Source: Holothuria scabra (taxonomy: Eukaryota; Echinodermata; Holothuroidea; Aspidochirotida; Holothuriidae). Taken from it: DNA of 64,000 bases. The translations under genes were made by a program, and so were the position numbers. Below, one piece after another: positions 22,226-34,865 of the stretch. Position 1 is the first letter of the stretch. Each line of letters opens with the position of its first letter. Location of the stretch: positions 52,573,486-52,637,485 of the forward strand of contig CM074181.1 of the NCBI GenBank assembly GCA_037179385.1, read 5' to 3'. Below the pieces are notes generated by a model, which did no database searches, was not told the origin of the DNA, and worked only from the letters and a program-made list of their open reading frames with translations.

Positions 22226-25200
22226 GTAGGTCTAAAGTGGCTTGTTGAGTTGGTTCATGAAATTCAACAGATTTGTTCAAATCCGTTAAAGTTTTTTCAC
22301 ATACCAATGACAAATGGTCAAACTTAGACAATGGCCATATTCCTACGTACAATTAACTGTTTTATGAGTAACTTAATAGTTTGGGTTTCAAAAATCCGTG
22401 ACCAGACGCTTTTTCAAATTATGCACAAAGCAATTACTGTACAAGTCAGGACACTGCCAAATTTAAAATTTTTAACTCTTTCTGGATTTATTAGATATGA
22501 AACTTGACTCATTATGCTAACTACAGTATACCAAACTGTCATGTGTTAGTGACCCTTAAGTTATGATATCAACCCAATGAATCCCTTTGAATCGTTTAGC
22601 ATAAAATATCACTGAGATCTAAAATCTCAAAACTAAATGTCACAATGTCAGATGTGATAATGAAGAAAACACACTTCATCCCAAAGTTGGATCCATTGCA
22701 GTCAACACTTTAAATTTCATCCAGCTTTCATGGTGGTGGATTGTGTAAAAGTGTTTTGTTATATTCATGGGAACTCACATCAGACCAAACAAAAAAAACA
22801 CTGGCCATGTTAAGTGCTTTTCCTGCTTCTTTTTTGAAGTCTTTATCTTTTCAGTGCTCAATTTTATTTGCATAGTCATTTTTGCACTCGTTGAATCTGC
22901 TGAAGTCCAGCTAGGACATTAATTTATTACCAGAGTCATAGCGGCAGCTATCCTTGACAAAAAAGAGCCTACAATGGAATTGTATGTGCAGCCTACCTGG
23001 CCTACTTCAAAGGCAAGATGGTACAGTAGCAAGAAAAGACTTCAAGATTCTATCCTCTTTTTGAAAAATTGAAAATGCTTTAAACCTTTTTTTTTCACTT
23101 TGCCTCTGAAGGCTTTGTTTGAATCAAAGCTTGGTGCTTGTCACTATATTAAAGATTAAGGGAATACTTGCCAAATTTGGGTAGATAAAACAACATGAAA
23201 TAAATTACCATCATGCACATGTTGTTTTCAAATTAGAAAATCATTTCATTACCTTGAGGATTGGCCAGATACAGTATGCAGTATCATGCTGTTCATAATT
23301 GCCACATTCTTTATCAATGGATTTCAAGATTGACCTTGCAGTCAGGACAAATTATTGCCTATTCTATTCATAATTTTAAGGTGAATAAATTTGACCATTT
23401 GATTTTGATGTCATCTTAGAAATGTACAGTTCTCAGAAAATTGACACAGAACCATTCCATTTTCTTTTTCAATTCTTGTAACCTGTTCAGTTAAATTGTA
23501 GTTAACATAGAATAATATTGGAGAAGGAATAGTGCATTGTACAGCATTAATAACTGTGATTACAATTGTTCCTTTAAATATGTTAAATCTTACAAAGACC
23601 AGGCATTATTGTCAGATTTTGAAGAAGTTTGCCAAATTTACAGTAGTTTATCAAGATTGAGCTTACATATTATTTTAATTTTCATTTTGAAAAAGGATCG
23701 GGATTCTGTCAAAGCACTTTGTTGTTCTAAAATCAGCGGGATATGGTTGAGTGATTCTATTCCTTGTGTGACCTTTCCCAGGGATGTAAATACTGAGTTG
23801 AATGAAGCTCTTGTGAAAACCGAGGTTGGGTATTGAATGAGTGACAGTACCACAAATCATGGAAATTGTGTAAAGTTGGGGATTTATAAATTTTAATTCT
23901 GCAGGCTTGAAAATTATGACAAAGTGTCAACTTAGTTTGTATTTTTCATTAAAACCATGAAAGGTCATGCAGGCCTCGAGTTTTTAGAATTTCCAGGTAT
24001 GCTGCAAATCACACTCTGGAAGTTTAGGAGAATGCTGGTTCATTGAAACTTAGAAGATTTATTATGAGTTTGCCTTCTTTATACACATAGATACAGTATA
24101 CTGTATGCAAAAAAGTTGCATTCCTCAGTGATTTGAGGTGACCGGTGGTATACAGTCATGGTGGTATGCAATAAAATTCAAAGCACGGCAGGTCAGGTTC
24201 AATTTCAAATGGTTGAAAAGGCAATATATTTGACTCACCTAATTGAGGTGTACAGATACTGTAGTTTTATCTTCTACATTAAAAAGGAACTAAAAAAAAT
24301 GAAAAGTATAGTTGATGCATAAAACAACCAATCAAATCATGCAGTGATACAGCCCCTTTGTCTTCTGTGTCTCCTTTACAGCCTATGAAGTTCTCTCTGA
24401 TCCAGAGGAAAAGAAATTGTATGACCAATTGGGTCATGAGAATTACCTAAATAGAAACCAGCCGGGAGGTGGAAATGGACATTCAGGAGGACAATTTAGA
24501 GACAATTTTAAATTTGATGACTTTTTCCGTAATTTTGATGAGAGCTTCCGAGCTTTTAAGACAAATAAAAAGACACATAAAACCAACCAACGGCATCACC
24601 ACAGAACAAGAGGAACCTTTTCTTTTGACCATGACTTTTGGGATGATTTTGGAGATTTTGATCTTTTTGAAAACTTATTTGACTCACCTTTAGATGGAGG
24701 CTTTGGCAATGGCTTCCATTTTGAAATGCCTTCTTTTGACTTTGGACCAGACATTCATCATATGCATAAACATTTTGGACATCAAGGTGGCAGAGGTGGA
24801 GCAGGACCCACATTTAAACAGGTAATGTTGCATGATTAACAAGGTATTATGTTTAAAGGATTAAATTTGGAATAAACTTTGTATGTTTCTACAAAATTTG
24901 CCAAAGTAGGCTACTGCAGTTAATATGGCATTTACTGTACTGTATGTTCATTCTGTGAAGTTTGACAAGGTACTTGGCACATTTACTGTTTGCTTGCCAT
25001 AATCTTTGGTTGCCCTCAGTAAATTTTTTTTGTTTTAAAAACAACATCTCAAACTTATTTCATCTGAGCCTCCATTACTTTCCATGGATTTAATAACCAA
25101 TTTTACTCTGGAAAACATGAGAAGATGCTGAATGGATATTTTTTTAATTTACTTGTATCCAATGCTATGAATTAAAACATGTACTGTGTGTATAGTGTCT

Positions 25201-28200
25201 TTTTGAACCACAAGAGTGAAGGCAGTCATGTCTGAAGAAGTACTTAGGGTGTAAATCATTTGCAATAGCAGATTACCTCAAAATACTCATCATGAATTAT
25301 AATCATTCTTCAAAACTGACATTTTGAAGGAAAATTTCAACATAGAGGGCATACCCTTTATGTTTTTTAAATTTTAGGCCGAGGAAGTTGGTTAAATTAT
25401 ATTTCAAGGGAATATTTAGTTTCTACCCAAACCTTAATTTCAAGACAATGGGACTTCCTTTGAAGAGTTCTCTTTTATTTCTTTTACAAACGTGTTCATC
25501 ATACTGCACATGTATTTTGGATAATGAATATTGTGGTGTCAATGTAGTAAGTACGTGTACATGTTCCATTTTACTGGCCGTCTTTACTGTCACAAAATAA
25601 GAAGAGCCATACTGTAATACCATCCTGTGTGAAAATCTGCATATGTAAGGGTCTGGGTGACTAAACAGTTTAGTCTTAAAGGAAAATGAAATAGTTGTCC
25701 AAAGAACTTGCCATTTAACAGAAAAACTGGTTGTCCCACAGAAAATGTGGAAGTCCTGCTGATTTCTCTGAAACACATTTTCAGAGAGAGATGTTTAATT
25801 CACACACAAAATTTAGGGAAAAAATGTGATGATTACAACTGGACTTAAATATTGAAAATCAGGGAAAACAAGTTTGTTGACTTCATCTTCAGTGGAAATT
25901 ACATTTGATGCACTCAAAATTTTGGGTTGTCACAGGACAACCGTATCTTGTTTGGTCGTATGACAGAAATTCTGGTCGTTTCAGATACTGAACCTGGATG
26001 CCTGTGAAAACCCTACACTGCTTAATTTGCCCTTTTAATTGAAATGATGTGGGAGTGTAATGTCCTGAGGAAGTAATTGGTTTGATGAAGTACTGTACAG
26101 TCCAGACTGACCATCTGGACTGACCATACAAACTTTAGGGTTGAAGGTGGTTGTGATAAATAGAGCAAATGCCAAGATACTGTATTTTGTTTGCATTTTA
26201 TCAGGGTGTAACTGCCAATTAAATAGATAACTACAGTTTTCAAGTCAGAGCAGCTGTTACTTTTCCACAGCTTCTCATGATTTTTTTATTTGGGTATAAA
26301 GAACATGAAAGTACATGATGTGTAGACATAGATCTGTAAAGTACGCTTATTGATCATGTAGCCTTATTATCACACGAACAGCTGTACTGTAACTGTGGTG
26401 TGAAGTTATGAACCCGAAAAAAGGATCTACACATAGATCCTGTTTCTTAAAGCAGCTCATTCAGTTGGTTCATGAAATTCAACAAGTTTTGCCAAACCGG
26501 TTTTTTTTTTTTTCATAAACCAATGAAAAATGGTCAAATTTAGACAACCCCCATATCTTACATTACATTAATTACTGTTTTATGTTTTCCAAAATTTGTG
26601 ACCAGACACATTTTCAAATTAGGGTGCGCTCCATAGTCTCTTATCTTATTGGTCCCTAGTCTCATTGATCCCCTGTCTCATTGGTCCCCCATCTCATTTA
26701 GCCCTTGGGATAGGGTTAGGGTTTCGGAGTTAGGGTTTAGGGTTAAGGGACCAATGACACAGGGGACCAATGAGACGGGGGACCAGTCACATGGGAGACC
26801 AATGAGATGGGGGACTATTGAGACGGGGGACTATTCAGAGAGGGGACTATTTTCATTAACCCTTCAAATTATGCTCAAAACCGTTAGTAAGTCAGTGCGT
26901 ACAAGATCAAATTAAAAATTTGAACTTTTTCCTGAACTGTTAGATTTGAAACTTGACTACCATGCTAATTATAAGCATTGCCATGTGGTACAGTAGCTCC
27001 CTTTAACAGTCTCATTAAGTCAATATCAACCCAATGAAACCTTTTACTGTAAACTTACATGAGAGATGGGTTTAGGTACAAAATCACAATAAAACTGCTG
27101 CATGCATACAAGTTAAATGTACAGTACAAGAGCAAAGATCAGCTGCACTGAGTTGATAGTCAACTCAACTCTGTCTGACCAAATTCTGTAGTTGAACCTT
27201 TAGAATTTTCAACTGGATTCAACTAGTTACAGTATTCCCTCCCACTTGGTGGGACTTCCTTTTGAAGTCAGGTCCATTGTTCAAAAATAATCTATAGGCT
27301 CATATCTTCTCTATTTCTCACCACAAAAGAACCAAATAGCAGTTAAGAATCAAACAAAAGTTAACTGATCAAGCAGTAACTTCATTTGTTTCTTAAAACT
27401 AAATTCTCCATGACAATTAAGGGCAGAGTCATTTATCTATAAACTGGTCGTTATTACCAAGTCCCAAATATTTCCTGTGCACAACTGCCCATACTGGCTG
27501 CTTAGATAAATGACCCCCCCCCTTAACTGACTTGCAACCTGCAGAGTTTTCTGTGATTTGCACAGAGTCAAGAAAGTCTTTGTGGGATAAACTGTAAAAA
27601 AGCTACAGTAGCAGCAGTACTGCAGGTCTTTGAGTTACAATTTTTTTCAGTGGTACTACAAATAACACCCGTCGAAATTGTGTAAATATTACAGTGAATG
27701 TGCTGAAACTGCTGTTTGATGTATTATAGTTTCCATCCTTTGCCTACACTGTACAATGGCAAAAAATTGCACTCTGTCCTTACAGGGATTTGAGGATAGT
27801 TTGGTGTGAGATAGTGCTTGCACGCCTTGTCTTGCTAAATTGTATGCAGTGGCTGAACCTGTTATATGCTTAAAAATCGCAAAAAGGAATTATACTACAG
27901 TAGGCTGTAACAACGGTTATGTATAATGAGTCTTTTTCTTCTTTTCACAGACCACTCACTTTTCCTCATCCAGTCGTACTTCAGGTTAGTACTGAACTTG
28001 TGTTTCAAACTATTGCAGTCACACCATGATGTTCTGTTATACACTACTGTTCTGTGTATAGACCTGTGTTGTGACACATGCAATCCTGGCCTTATATACA
28101 CCATCCTAACCCTAACCCTTATCCTAAAGCTGACCTCCTTGTAGACTTTATGCAATATAGAGATATTGGAATAAAGGGATGTTGGGACAGAGCTACAGTA

Positions 28201-29977
28201 TTCCCCTTTTACTATACCTGTATTGCAGGTAATACTGCATATTGCAGTGCCATTACCACTCTGTACATTGCTAAATACTCCCACCAGCAAGTTTTTCGCA
28301 TCCTTCTGTGTTTGTACAGTCTTTTTACACCCAATGCATTTAGAATTCATGACTTATTATATAGTGCAGTTTTTTCAAGGCAATGGCACCTGCAGTAATA
28401 ACACTGACAATTCTTTAATGATATTATTTTCTAACATGATATAAGTTACTGTAGTTGGATGAGATTTTATGCCTGTTTCTGTAATCCAGTTGAAAGTCCA
28501 AGGTCTTTTTTCCAGGTGTGGCTCACTGTCTTGTTTTCCCTACTCCATTGCATAATATAAAGTGTGAGAGAAGGGTGTGCAAGTGCCATAAACAAAAACT
28601 AATTGCTTCATTTCATCAGAGAAAGTTTATACTGTAAAAAATACTGCATATTAACATGGAAGATACTGTACTGTAGTGCAGGCATTTAATACTGTAGTTT
28701 ATTAGAGAGCTTTATGTGGTACAAAGTTCATACCAGCAAAATAGCTCATGCATTGCATGAAAAGGGTTGGTTTACAATGAAAAAAAAAATATCCAATATT
28801 GAGTGTTACTGAAGCCATACTATTCTGGCTTACAGGATAAAAGACGAGGACAGGGACATGCAGTACGAGTAATGAGATTTCCTCTGGCATCATACAAAAT
28901 TGTCAGTTATCTCCTTTTATTTATTTTGATACTTTGCATTTATTGCACCATAATTGCATGTAAAGTAGTTGTTAAAATGAATGGCTTGCTGTGTGTCAGT
29001 ACAATAAACATGCTGTACTTTCTGACAGCAGACAGCAGGAATACAAGAAATGTAGTGACATCATTTTTACAGTACACCCTCTCATGCTTTATGTTGCCCT
29101 CAATACACCACCTACAGTATTGTAAAGCCAGAAGCTGATAGTCTGAAAAATTATAAATGATGTGCCCAAGAAAATGCATGTCTCTCATGTCTCCTGAATG
29201 TATTGTGAAGGTAGCTTTGGTCTTGTGACCATATCCAAACTTTATTTTATTACAGTATCAGGATCAAGAAAGTGTTTTTTTTTTGGGGGGGGGGGGGGGG
29301 AGGGGGAAAAAGAGGAAAGGGACTGAGAAAAGACTCTTTGTTTGTGCCTTTTGTGTTGTTAAACATCAGTAGGAGGTTGTATGAGGTGGAAGGAAAGATG
29401 ACCTACTGTAAGACTATTGTTTGCCTGATAGTCTTACTCTTAAGGGACCTTGTCCCAGGTCTTGCCAGTTTGCACAAACTGTCCTCAACTGTTACACTAA
29501 GAGGGATGATTAGTGGAATTATACTTATTTTAATGGTAAATGCTGTGTCGTTCTCAAAATTACTCATTTGGAATTATATTTCAAAAATTATTAAACAAAT
29601 TGGAAACATTATTTTGAGAATGACTCTCTTTTCATCTCTTCAAAATTAGTAAAAAGTAAGTTACTGTATTTCCTAAAAGATAATAGACCAATCTCTAAAA
29701 TGCAAACTGCCAAGATCTGGGACAAGATCCCTCTTAAGCGTTTCAAAGTTATCGTAACCTTTGATGACTTTAGAAACTTGGGAAAAACCTGTGGCATATA
29801 TTTTAGTATCCCTTGTGTACTATTTAGAACCTGGTAAAAACTTGTTAATGTTTAATCATCAACCTTGAATAATGTTGTTATAAATTTTTTTTGGTTTTTC
29901 CAGCTAACAGCGCATCCTGTCGAACTGTGACCCAACGAATTGGAAATACCGTCACCACCTTCACTGACTGCTCCTAA
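21997..29977 (+). CDS. DNAJB9: DnaJ homolog subfamily B member 9 (ERdj4)
   Basis: Encodes an ER-luminal HSP40 that stimulates BiP and takes part in folding, ER-associated degradation and repression of IRE1 signalling. Exons 21997-22225, 24382-24821, 27951-27984 and 29904-29977 join in phase to 258 residues (human 223). Residues 1-25 are a signal peptide (hydrophobic [13 protein letters not shown]). The J domain spans about 29-93: [20 protein letters not shown], then the HPD motif at 58-60 and [19 protein letters not shown] Gly/Phe/Asp-rich middle has many FDD/FRNF repeats. The C-terminal [11 protein letters not shown] and TTFTDCS match the family's end, which separates it from other J proteins. 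The ATG at 21997 opens directly into a signal peptide; the acceptor at 21954 implies an upstream non-coding exon. In vertebrates the gene is induced by XBP1; no ER-stress element was found here. Confidence 0.95.
22226..24381. other. DNAJB9 intron after first coding exon
   Basis: AT-rich. The first 370 bp (22230-22600) are one copy of a segment repeated in the next intron (26445-27050). Nothing else recognised. Confidence 0.65.
22230..22600 (+). repeat. Dispersed duplicate, uninterrupted copy
   Basis: Collinear with 26445-27050: GTTGGTTCATGAAATTCAAC, AATGGTCAAA, GTGACCAGACRC, TTTTCAAATTATGC, ATATCAACCCAATGAA. It keeps the empty site (TTTTTCAAATTATGC near 22411) of the element inserted in the other copy. 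Confidence 0.8.
24382..24821 (+). CDS. DNAJB9: DNAJB9 second coding exon
   Basis: Acceptor CCTTTACAG|CC, donor AAACAG|GTAATG. 440 nt: end of the J domain, then the Gly- and Phe/Asp-rich region with [28 protein letters not shown] and a His-rich tail. Confidence 0.94.
25690..25990. repeat. Dispersed repeat with TTGTCC/GGACAACC motifs
   Basis: AGTTGTCCAAAG, TGGTTGTCCCACAG and GGTTGTCACAGGACAACC resemble the block at 780-1115. Confidence 0.45.
26445..27050 (+). repeat. Dispersed duplicate, interrupted copy
   Basis: Same segment as 22230-22600, split by the 241 bp insertion at 26622-26862. Confidence 0.8.
26622..26862. mobile_element. Nested palindromic element with telomere-like core
   Basis: Bounded by a perfect 9 bp duplication TTCAAATTA (26613-26621 and 26863-26871). 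The left half is degenerate GTCTCATTGGTCCCC units, the right half the inverted GGGGACCAATGAGAC units, and the centre carries AGGGTTAGGGTTT and TTAGGGTTTAGGG. The duplicate at 22230-22600 shows the unoccupied site. Superfamily unknown. Confidence 0.85.
27951..27984 (+). CDS. DNAJB9: DNAJB9 34 nt micro-exon
   Basis: Acceptor CTTTTCACAG|ACC, donor TCAG|GTTAGT. Encodes [11 protein letters not shown] plus one base. Without it exon 24382-24821 (phase 0) and the last exon (needs one base) would be out of frame, so phase arithmetic supports it. Its Ser-rich peptide sits where vertebrate proteins have a variable linker. Confidence 0.82.
28450..28565 (-). mobile_element. SINE fragment
   Basis: Inverted body: TCCAGGTGTGGCTCACTG, CTTGTTTTCCCTACTCCATT. 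Confidence 0.6.
29275..29300. repeat. T-run/G-run tract
   Basis: About ten T followed by sixteen G. The same architecture occurs at 33098-33122, 38453-38476 and 42216-42249. Confidence 0.95.
29904..29977 (+). CDS. DNAJB9: DNAJB9 last exon
   Basis: Acceptor GGTTTTTCCAG|CT. Encodes [23 protein letters not shown] and TAA. The CRTVTQR...TTFTDCS block is the conserved DNAJB9 C-terminus. Confidence 0.95.
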
Positions 29978-32900
29978 TGTGCAATAGATCCCTCTTGGGA
30001 AGAAAGATCCACCAAAATTAATGTGGTGCATTAAACAGAAATGCAGCTTTTAATGGATAAATAATTGTATGAACTGGGCACTGAGTTTAAAGATGACAGT
30101 CTCTCTTCAAAAAAGTGATTCCTATACCTGCCTTCCTTCCTCAAAACTACTTGTTAACCATTCAGTCATTTCCTTAGAGTGAACATCTGCATACAGTATT
30201 CCTTCACACTCCTGCAGAAACCACTATGCTGCCTTACTCATTCAGCTGGCATTGTTGGAAAGGTGAATCTTGTGTCATAATTATTCAAACAGTTTTGCAA
30301 AATGTGATAAAAAAAAATGGGAAGATGCAATTGCTGAACCTGTCTATCCCTACCTTACCCAGTGGGGCGGACTCTGTGTTCTTTGCTTCTCAGCTTCCAA
30401 AACCACTGTCCGTCAAAGCCAAGTGGACTGCTTCCAATTTCAGAACAAGCTTTATTACCATAATATGACTTATTCTTGTACAGTACTCTCATGAAACATG
30501 CTATTGTTTTGAGTAAGTGTGTGTACTCCTGTAGTTGTAAACTGGAAGTCTAGACTGAAAAGTGAAATGTCCGATCATTACTGTGTTGTGTAACCACCTG
30601 TGCAGTACTGGGTACTAGCTACCAGGGGGTGGATATTTCAATGGCATACCAACTCTGTGGATGGCATGGGCTACTGCATGATTTAAAACAAGATCAGCTG
30701 TTTCCTTCTTGCAAATATTCTTCTTTGCAAATATTCACTAACATTCAACATGTCTCAAGGTCACGTTTCTATGAATATCCAAAAGAATTTGTTCGGTAGT
30801 ACTTCCATGCTTTGACAGGGATTAGGGGTATGACAGAACAAGGAATATGACTTACAGCCTGCTATGCAGGGAGTCTTTAACTGTAAGCATGATATGGAAC
30901 TGAATTAAGCTCAATAGGAAAACTGTATATTTAGCCCCATGTATACTTTAAATGATCTATATCAATAATGTGATACTGTGTATGGAATGTTCACTAAATA
31001 TGGTCTTATTCCCAAACCTGTGTATACCAGATAGGTAACATAAAAGTGATATTCTTCCATTTCGTCAAAACTGGTGGTTAAGCATTAATTAAGCATAGCA
31101 TTAGATATCTACCCACAATTACTTCAATGGAATGCTGTACTATCGTGTATCCTATAACTGCCTTTTATGGTATTCAGTTCTATAAACCTATATGAAGTTA
31201 ACTTGATAAAGGTATTTCAATTCTTTTTGTCTGATATCATGGAGAAAAAAAAACTTACCAGAATGGCAGATAAGAATGCTTCCCTCTATCTATCAGCAGA
31301 GTTTGCACTAGATCTAAAAATTTGTATGCAAATATCCTTGAAAATAACTTTCAATGAATATCATGGTTTAAATGGTGGTTGGATGGTGGGGAGGGGGGAG
31401 ACACTTAATAGTTGTAAGTTAAAAATATCCACTTTTCCCAACAGGTGCAGTGTATTTTAACACACGAGGTTCATGAATAAAATGCAGCAGAATGCAATCC
31501 CATACATGCCGCTAGAATTGAATAGGAAGTTTTAGCCAATGTTACCCAAGAAAAATGCGTTTTCTTGGGTTAAGCTTGTCTATGTTATTGGGGCAGTTAA
31601 CCCCATTTAAACCAACGTTGTTGCTGTATTGAGCAAATAGTCTTTGAAGGGGTCAAACGCCTTACCTTAGTCGATCTCAAGATACCTGAACAGTAAGTTC
31701 TCTGATAGATTCTGGATAATTAATTGCCAGCTTGAAATGGCTAAAACCTGCTATTCGCTTCTAGTGTCTTGACTCAATGCAAACAGATGTGTGCAGTGTG
31801 TCTATGCTTCTTGTATTTGATAATTAATTCCCAGCTTTGCCCTACACATGGTTGTGCTGGTTTCATGATTTCCCTTGGATACTTTCAAGCTCTCAATCGT
31901 AAAGACTGCTCTGTATCTCTGATATGTGATCTTAATTTTGATTTTGAGTTTTAAGAGCAAGCATTATGAAGGTGCTCAAAATATTTTGATACAGTATGAT
32001 GAAGCTGTTGGCAAGTACTATTTGTTCAGTTTCATTTCTTACCAAAATTTTTAAGCATTTTTCCACACTATGCACAATGTCAACTTTACAGGTGCATGAA
32101 TTATCTGCCATCTTTGACTTTGTTGTAAAATGTTCCTATAATTTCATGTGGCAGTTCTGACCATATCCTGAATTTTCACTGATTCCTAGTATGACTTATT
32201 AAGGTTTCCTGTTTTATGTCTCTCTCATTCCTTTTTGGACTAGGAGAAAAGTTAAATGTGGGCTTTTCCTGCAACATCTTCTGAGTGAAAACCAACCAAA
32301 TTTACAAATTTCCATGGTGTGCTTTATTTTGCATTTGGTTATTAAGGCATCGAAAGTTTATTTTCAACATTAGAAAAGCTTTGAATTTTAATTTTGGTCT
32401 TGATATTCTTGTTTGCCTAGAAATATTTCAAAGTATTTACAAGGTTTGTGGGTAGTATTTTTGAAGTATTGAGGTAAACTGCAAATTCAGGATTGGAATT
32501 TGTTGAAACCATGTAATGCTGATCTTGTGTGTCTGTGGGAAATCATAAAAACTGTTGAGTTTAGGTAGCCCAAAAGATTCTTTTTGATTAAGCTTGCTAT
32601 GATTTTGAGTGGAGTTGTCATAAGGGTTGAAATTCACATATCTTGAATATGTGAAATACCGTGCAGCTATTATTGCAGCTTAAAAAGAGGACTTCACTGC
32701 CAATGTCACATTTTGCCAGAGGTAGTATTTACTGTTTGCTCCTCCAAATTCATGTCAAAGAAGTTGCCCTACATATGTGCCTTCCTCAACTTGCAAACAG
32801 TGGGTGGTGTGATCTGCATTATTCTGCCTTTGTTCACAGTTCCGCTAGCTGTCTCTGATTGAGGTTGCGGTTTCTTGGGGTGTGCTTGAATGAGTTAGGC

Positions 32901-33097
32901 AGGAATTCAGGTTAAATATGAGTACCGCACCAAACTATGCTTTTGATGGGGACGGATGAAATATTGAATGGGGTCAGTCCCATAAGCCAGGATTGTTTTA
33001 TTGGAGAGCACCTGATATACTGATCGCCATTCTGTGGGTTGAGAGGTATGCCTATAGGGGAAAGGTAAACTGACGAATTAAAAGTGGATCCCTTCTG

Positions 33098-33122
33098 TTT
33101 TTTTTTTTTGGGGGGGGGGGGG
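33098..33122. repeat. T-run/G-run tract
   Basis: About twelve T followed by about fourteen G. Confidence 0.95.
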
Positions 33123-33939
33123 GCTGCATAGCCTGCAGCATTGAATAGGGTAAAAAATCTGGTGTGGGCTAAGTCTATGTGTAAGTCTCACTACAGAAAT
33201 TATTATTTGAGCTATCTTCTTAGTCTCTTAGCCCAAATTGTCTTCCTTTACCATTTATTTGTTTCCAAGAAGAGAAAGAGTCTAAAATGATATGTCATCA
33301 ATTTTGCAATTTAAACAAAAAGTGACCAACGAAATGACACAAGGAGTGTATGAAAGTAGTGAGAAAAAGCACAAAAAATGTATGAGGTTGTGGGTTTGGA
33401 TTTTGAAATGAAATGGATCTGTAATATTCCTGTATTGAATAGCATTGCAAGTACTGGTAGCTAAAAAGGGATCTTTTTGCTTTGGAAAGAGTCTTGATGT
33501 AGGCAGAGGTGCAGAGGATTCCTGTTTGTATAAATGGTTGTTGATATAAAATTTATAGAAGTGTTTAATTTGGCATTGTTGTGTTTATAAATCATTAATT
33601 TCATATAATATATAACAAGAAGTTTATTGTAAAGTTTGAGATGTTCTAATATAAAAGGAGTAAAAGACTCAATTTTCATGATTTTTCTCTTTATTCATGT
33701 TATTGTACTTCATTTGATTCTGCAAAAAATACAAGTGGACATGCAAAAGCTTATAACAAGCTGTATAAAACCAATGGCTCAGATGATGTACTTTTTGGTA
33801 CATTTTATAAATGCAGAATTCTTACTTGGTCAAAATGATTAAGTCAGTACTGAAATGATCACTCTATGCACAATATGGGATAAATTTACAAATAATTTGG
33901 TGGGTAATGAGACCTGTTTCAGAAATTCATGAAGTTCAC

Positions 33940-34201
33940 TCATAGAGGGCAACAGCAGTCCCCCCAAACTTACTTTGAAGTAACACCTAAATTGCACAAG
34001 TTTCTATTTATTTCTCTTCAAAATACCTTTCATAATATTTTAGGACTTAAATATTACATGTTCAAGGTAAACCAAGCAGCCACTCCTAGTAAATTTCACA
34101 TTTGAGGAGAAAACATTGTCACATGACAAACAAGAGCCAATCATGAAACAAGACAGTCTACTTCACCACTGCAAGTTAGGGTGACTGCATTTCCACTTTA
34201 A
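33940..34201. mobile_element. TTAA MITE, family B
   Basis: Reverse of the 20720-20981 copy: GGGCAACAGCAGTCC and CCCCAAACTTACTTTGAAG at the left, GTGACTGCATTTCCACTTTAA at the right; interior CTTGGTTTACCTTGAA (inverted) matches. Confidence 0.7.
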
Positions 34202-34624
34202 CAAATGAATTCTGTCAAAATTTAACAGAAAATGTTGAGGATCTACTTTTTCCTTGAAATGTCCAGATTATCACAAAGAATGGAAACTAATGGAATTCCA
34301 TGACACAATTAGTTTCTCAGTGATACACTGTTTTGCTAACATTTTAACTTTTCACCAGTCCGTTCACAACAAACTATGAACCAGAACCAGTAACTGTGCT
34401 CCAAATGTGACCACAACACTTCAAAGTTTCACATTCATTTTTATGAAGCTATAAACAAATGGTGTGCACTGTGGTAAAGTTGTGAAAAATTCCACTAATT
34501 TTCCTCTACAAATATCATCTTCTTCCCCTCTTCAAGGAATCGTTCAGAGACTTGTACTAACACCTAGGTCTTTCCAAACTTAAAAATTTGAAATTCCAGA
34601 AATGTTCACTGTTTGAAACTTTAA

Positions 34625-34865
34625 ATTAGTTGGTTAGATGATGTTCTGTGGCTCAGTTTCTTTTCAATTGGTTTAAGTCTGGATGGCCACTGAATTTTTT
34701 TTCTTCGTTCACTGGCTTGTTTTCCCTACTCAATTTCTAATGCTGAGCACCAAGTACAAATGCAGTGGGTTTGATTTTTTAAGTCTTTGGTATGACCCAG
34801 CCTAGAGTCAAACTTTAGACCTCATGAGTGCAAGTTGGATGCATCACTTGGCCATGCATACTGTT
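34625..34865 (-). mobile_element. tRNA-derived SINE
   Basis: Inverted body and decayed tRNA head: TGGCTCAGTTTCTTTTC, TGCTGAGCACCAAGTAC, GTCTTTGGTATGACCCAG, then a box-B-like remnant and CACTTGGCCATGC. Confidence 0.65.

Larger units (their letters stand above)
24822..27950. other. DNAJB9 intron before the micro-exon
   Basis: Contains a GGTTGTCC-type repeat (25690-25990) and the second duplicate copy with a nested insertion (26445-27050). Confidence 0.65.
27985..29903. other. DNAJB9 last intron
   Basis: Contains an inverted SINE piece (28450-28565), a short CCCTAACCCT tract near 28105-28122 and a T10G16 tract (29275-29300). Confidence 0.6.

Noticed and set aside
26649..26915. Plus-strand 88-codon open frame
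   Set aside because: It is the translation of the palindromic repeat element at 26622-26862; its Gly/Thr/Asp repeats come from 15 bp repeat units.
28100..28125. Interstitial telomere
   Set aside because: Only two or three CCCTAA-like units; too short to call beyond chance.
28827..28869. Possible extra DNAJB9 exon after CTGGCTTACAG
   Set aside because: A 27 nt exon ending at GCA|GTACGA would not correct the phase needed by the last exon, whereas the 34 nt exon at 27951 does.
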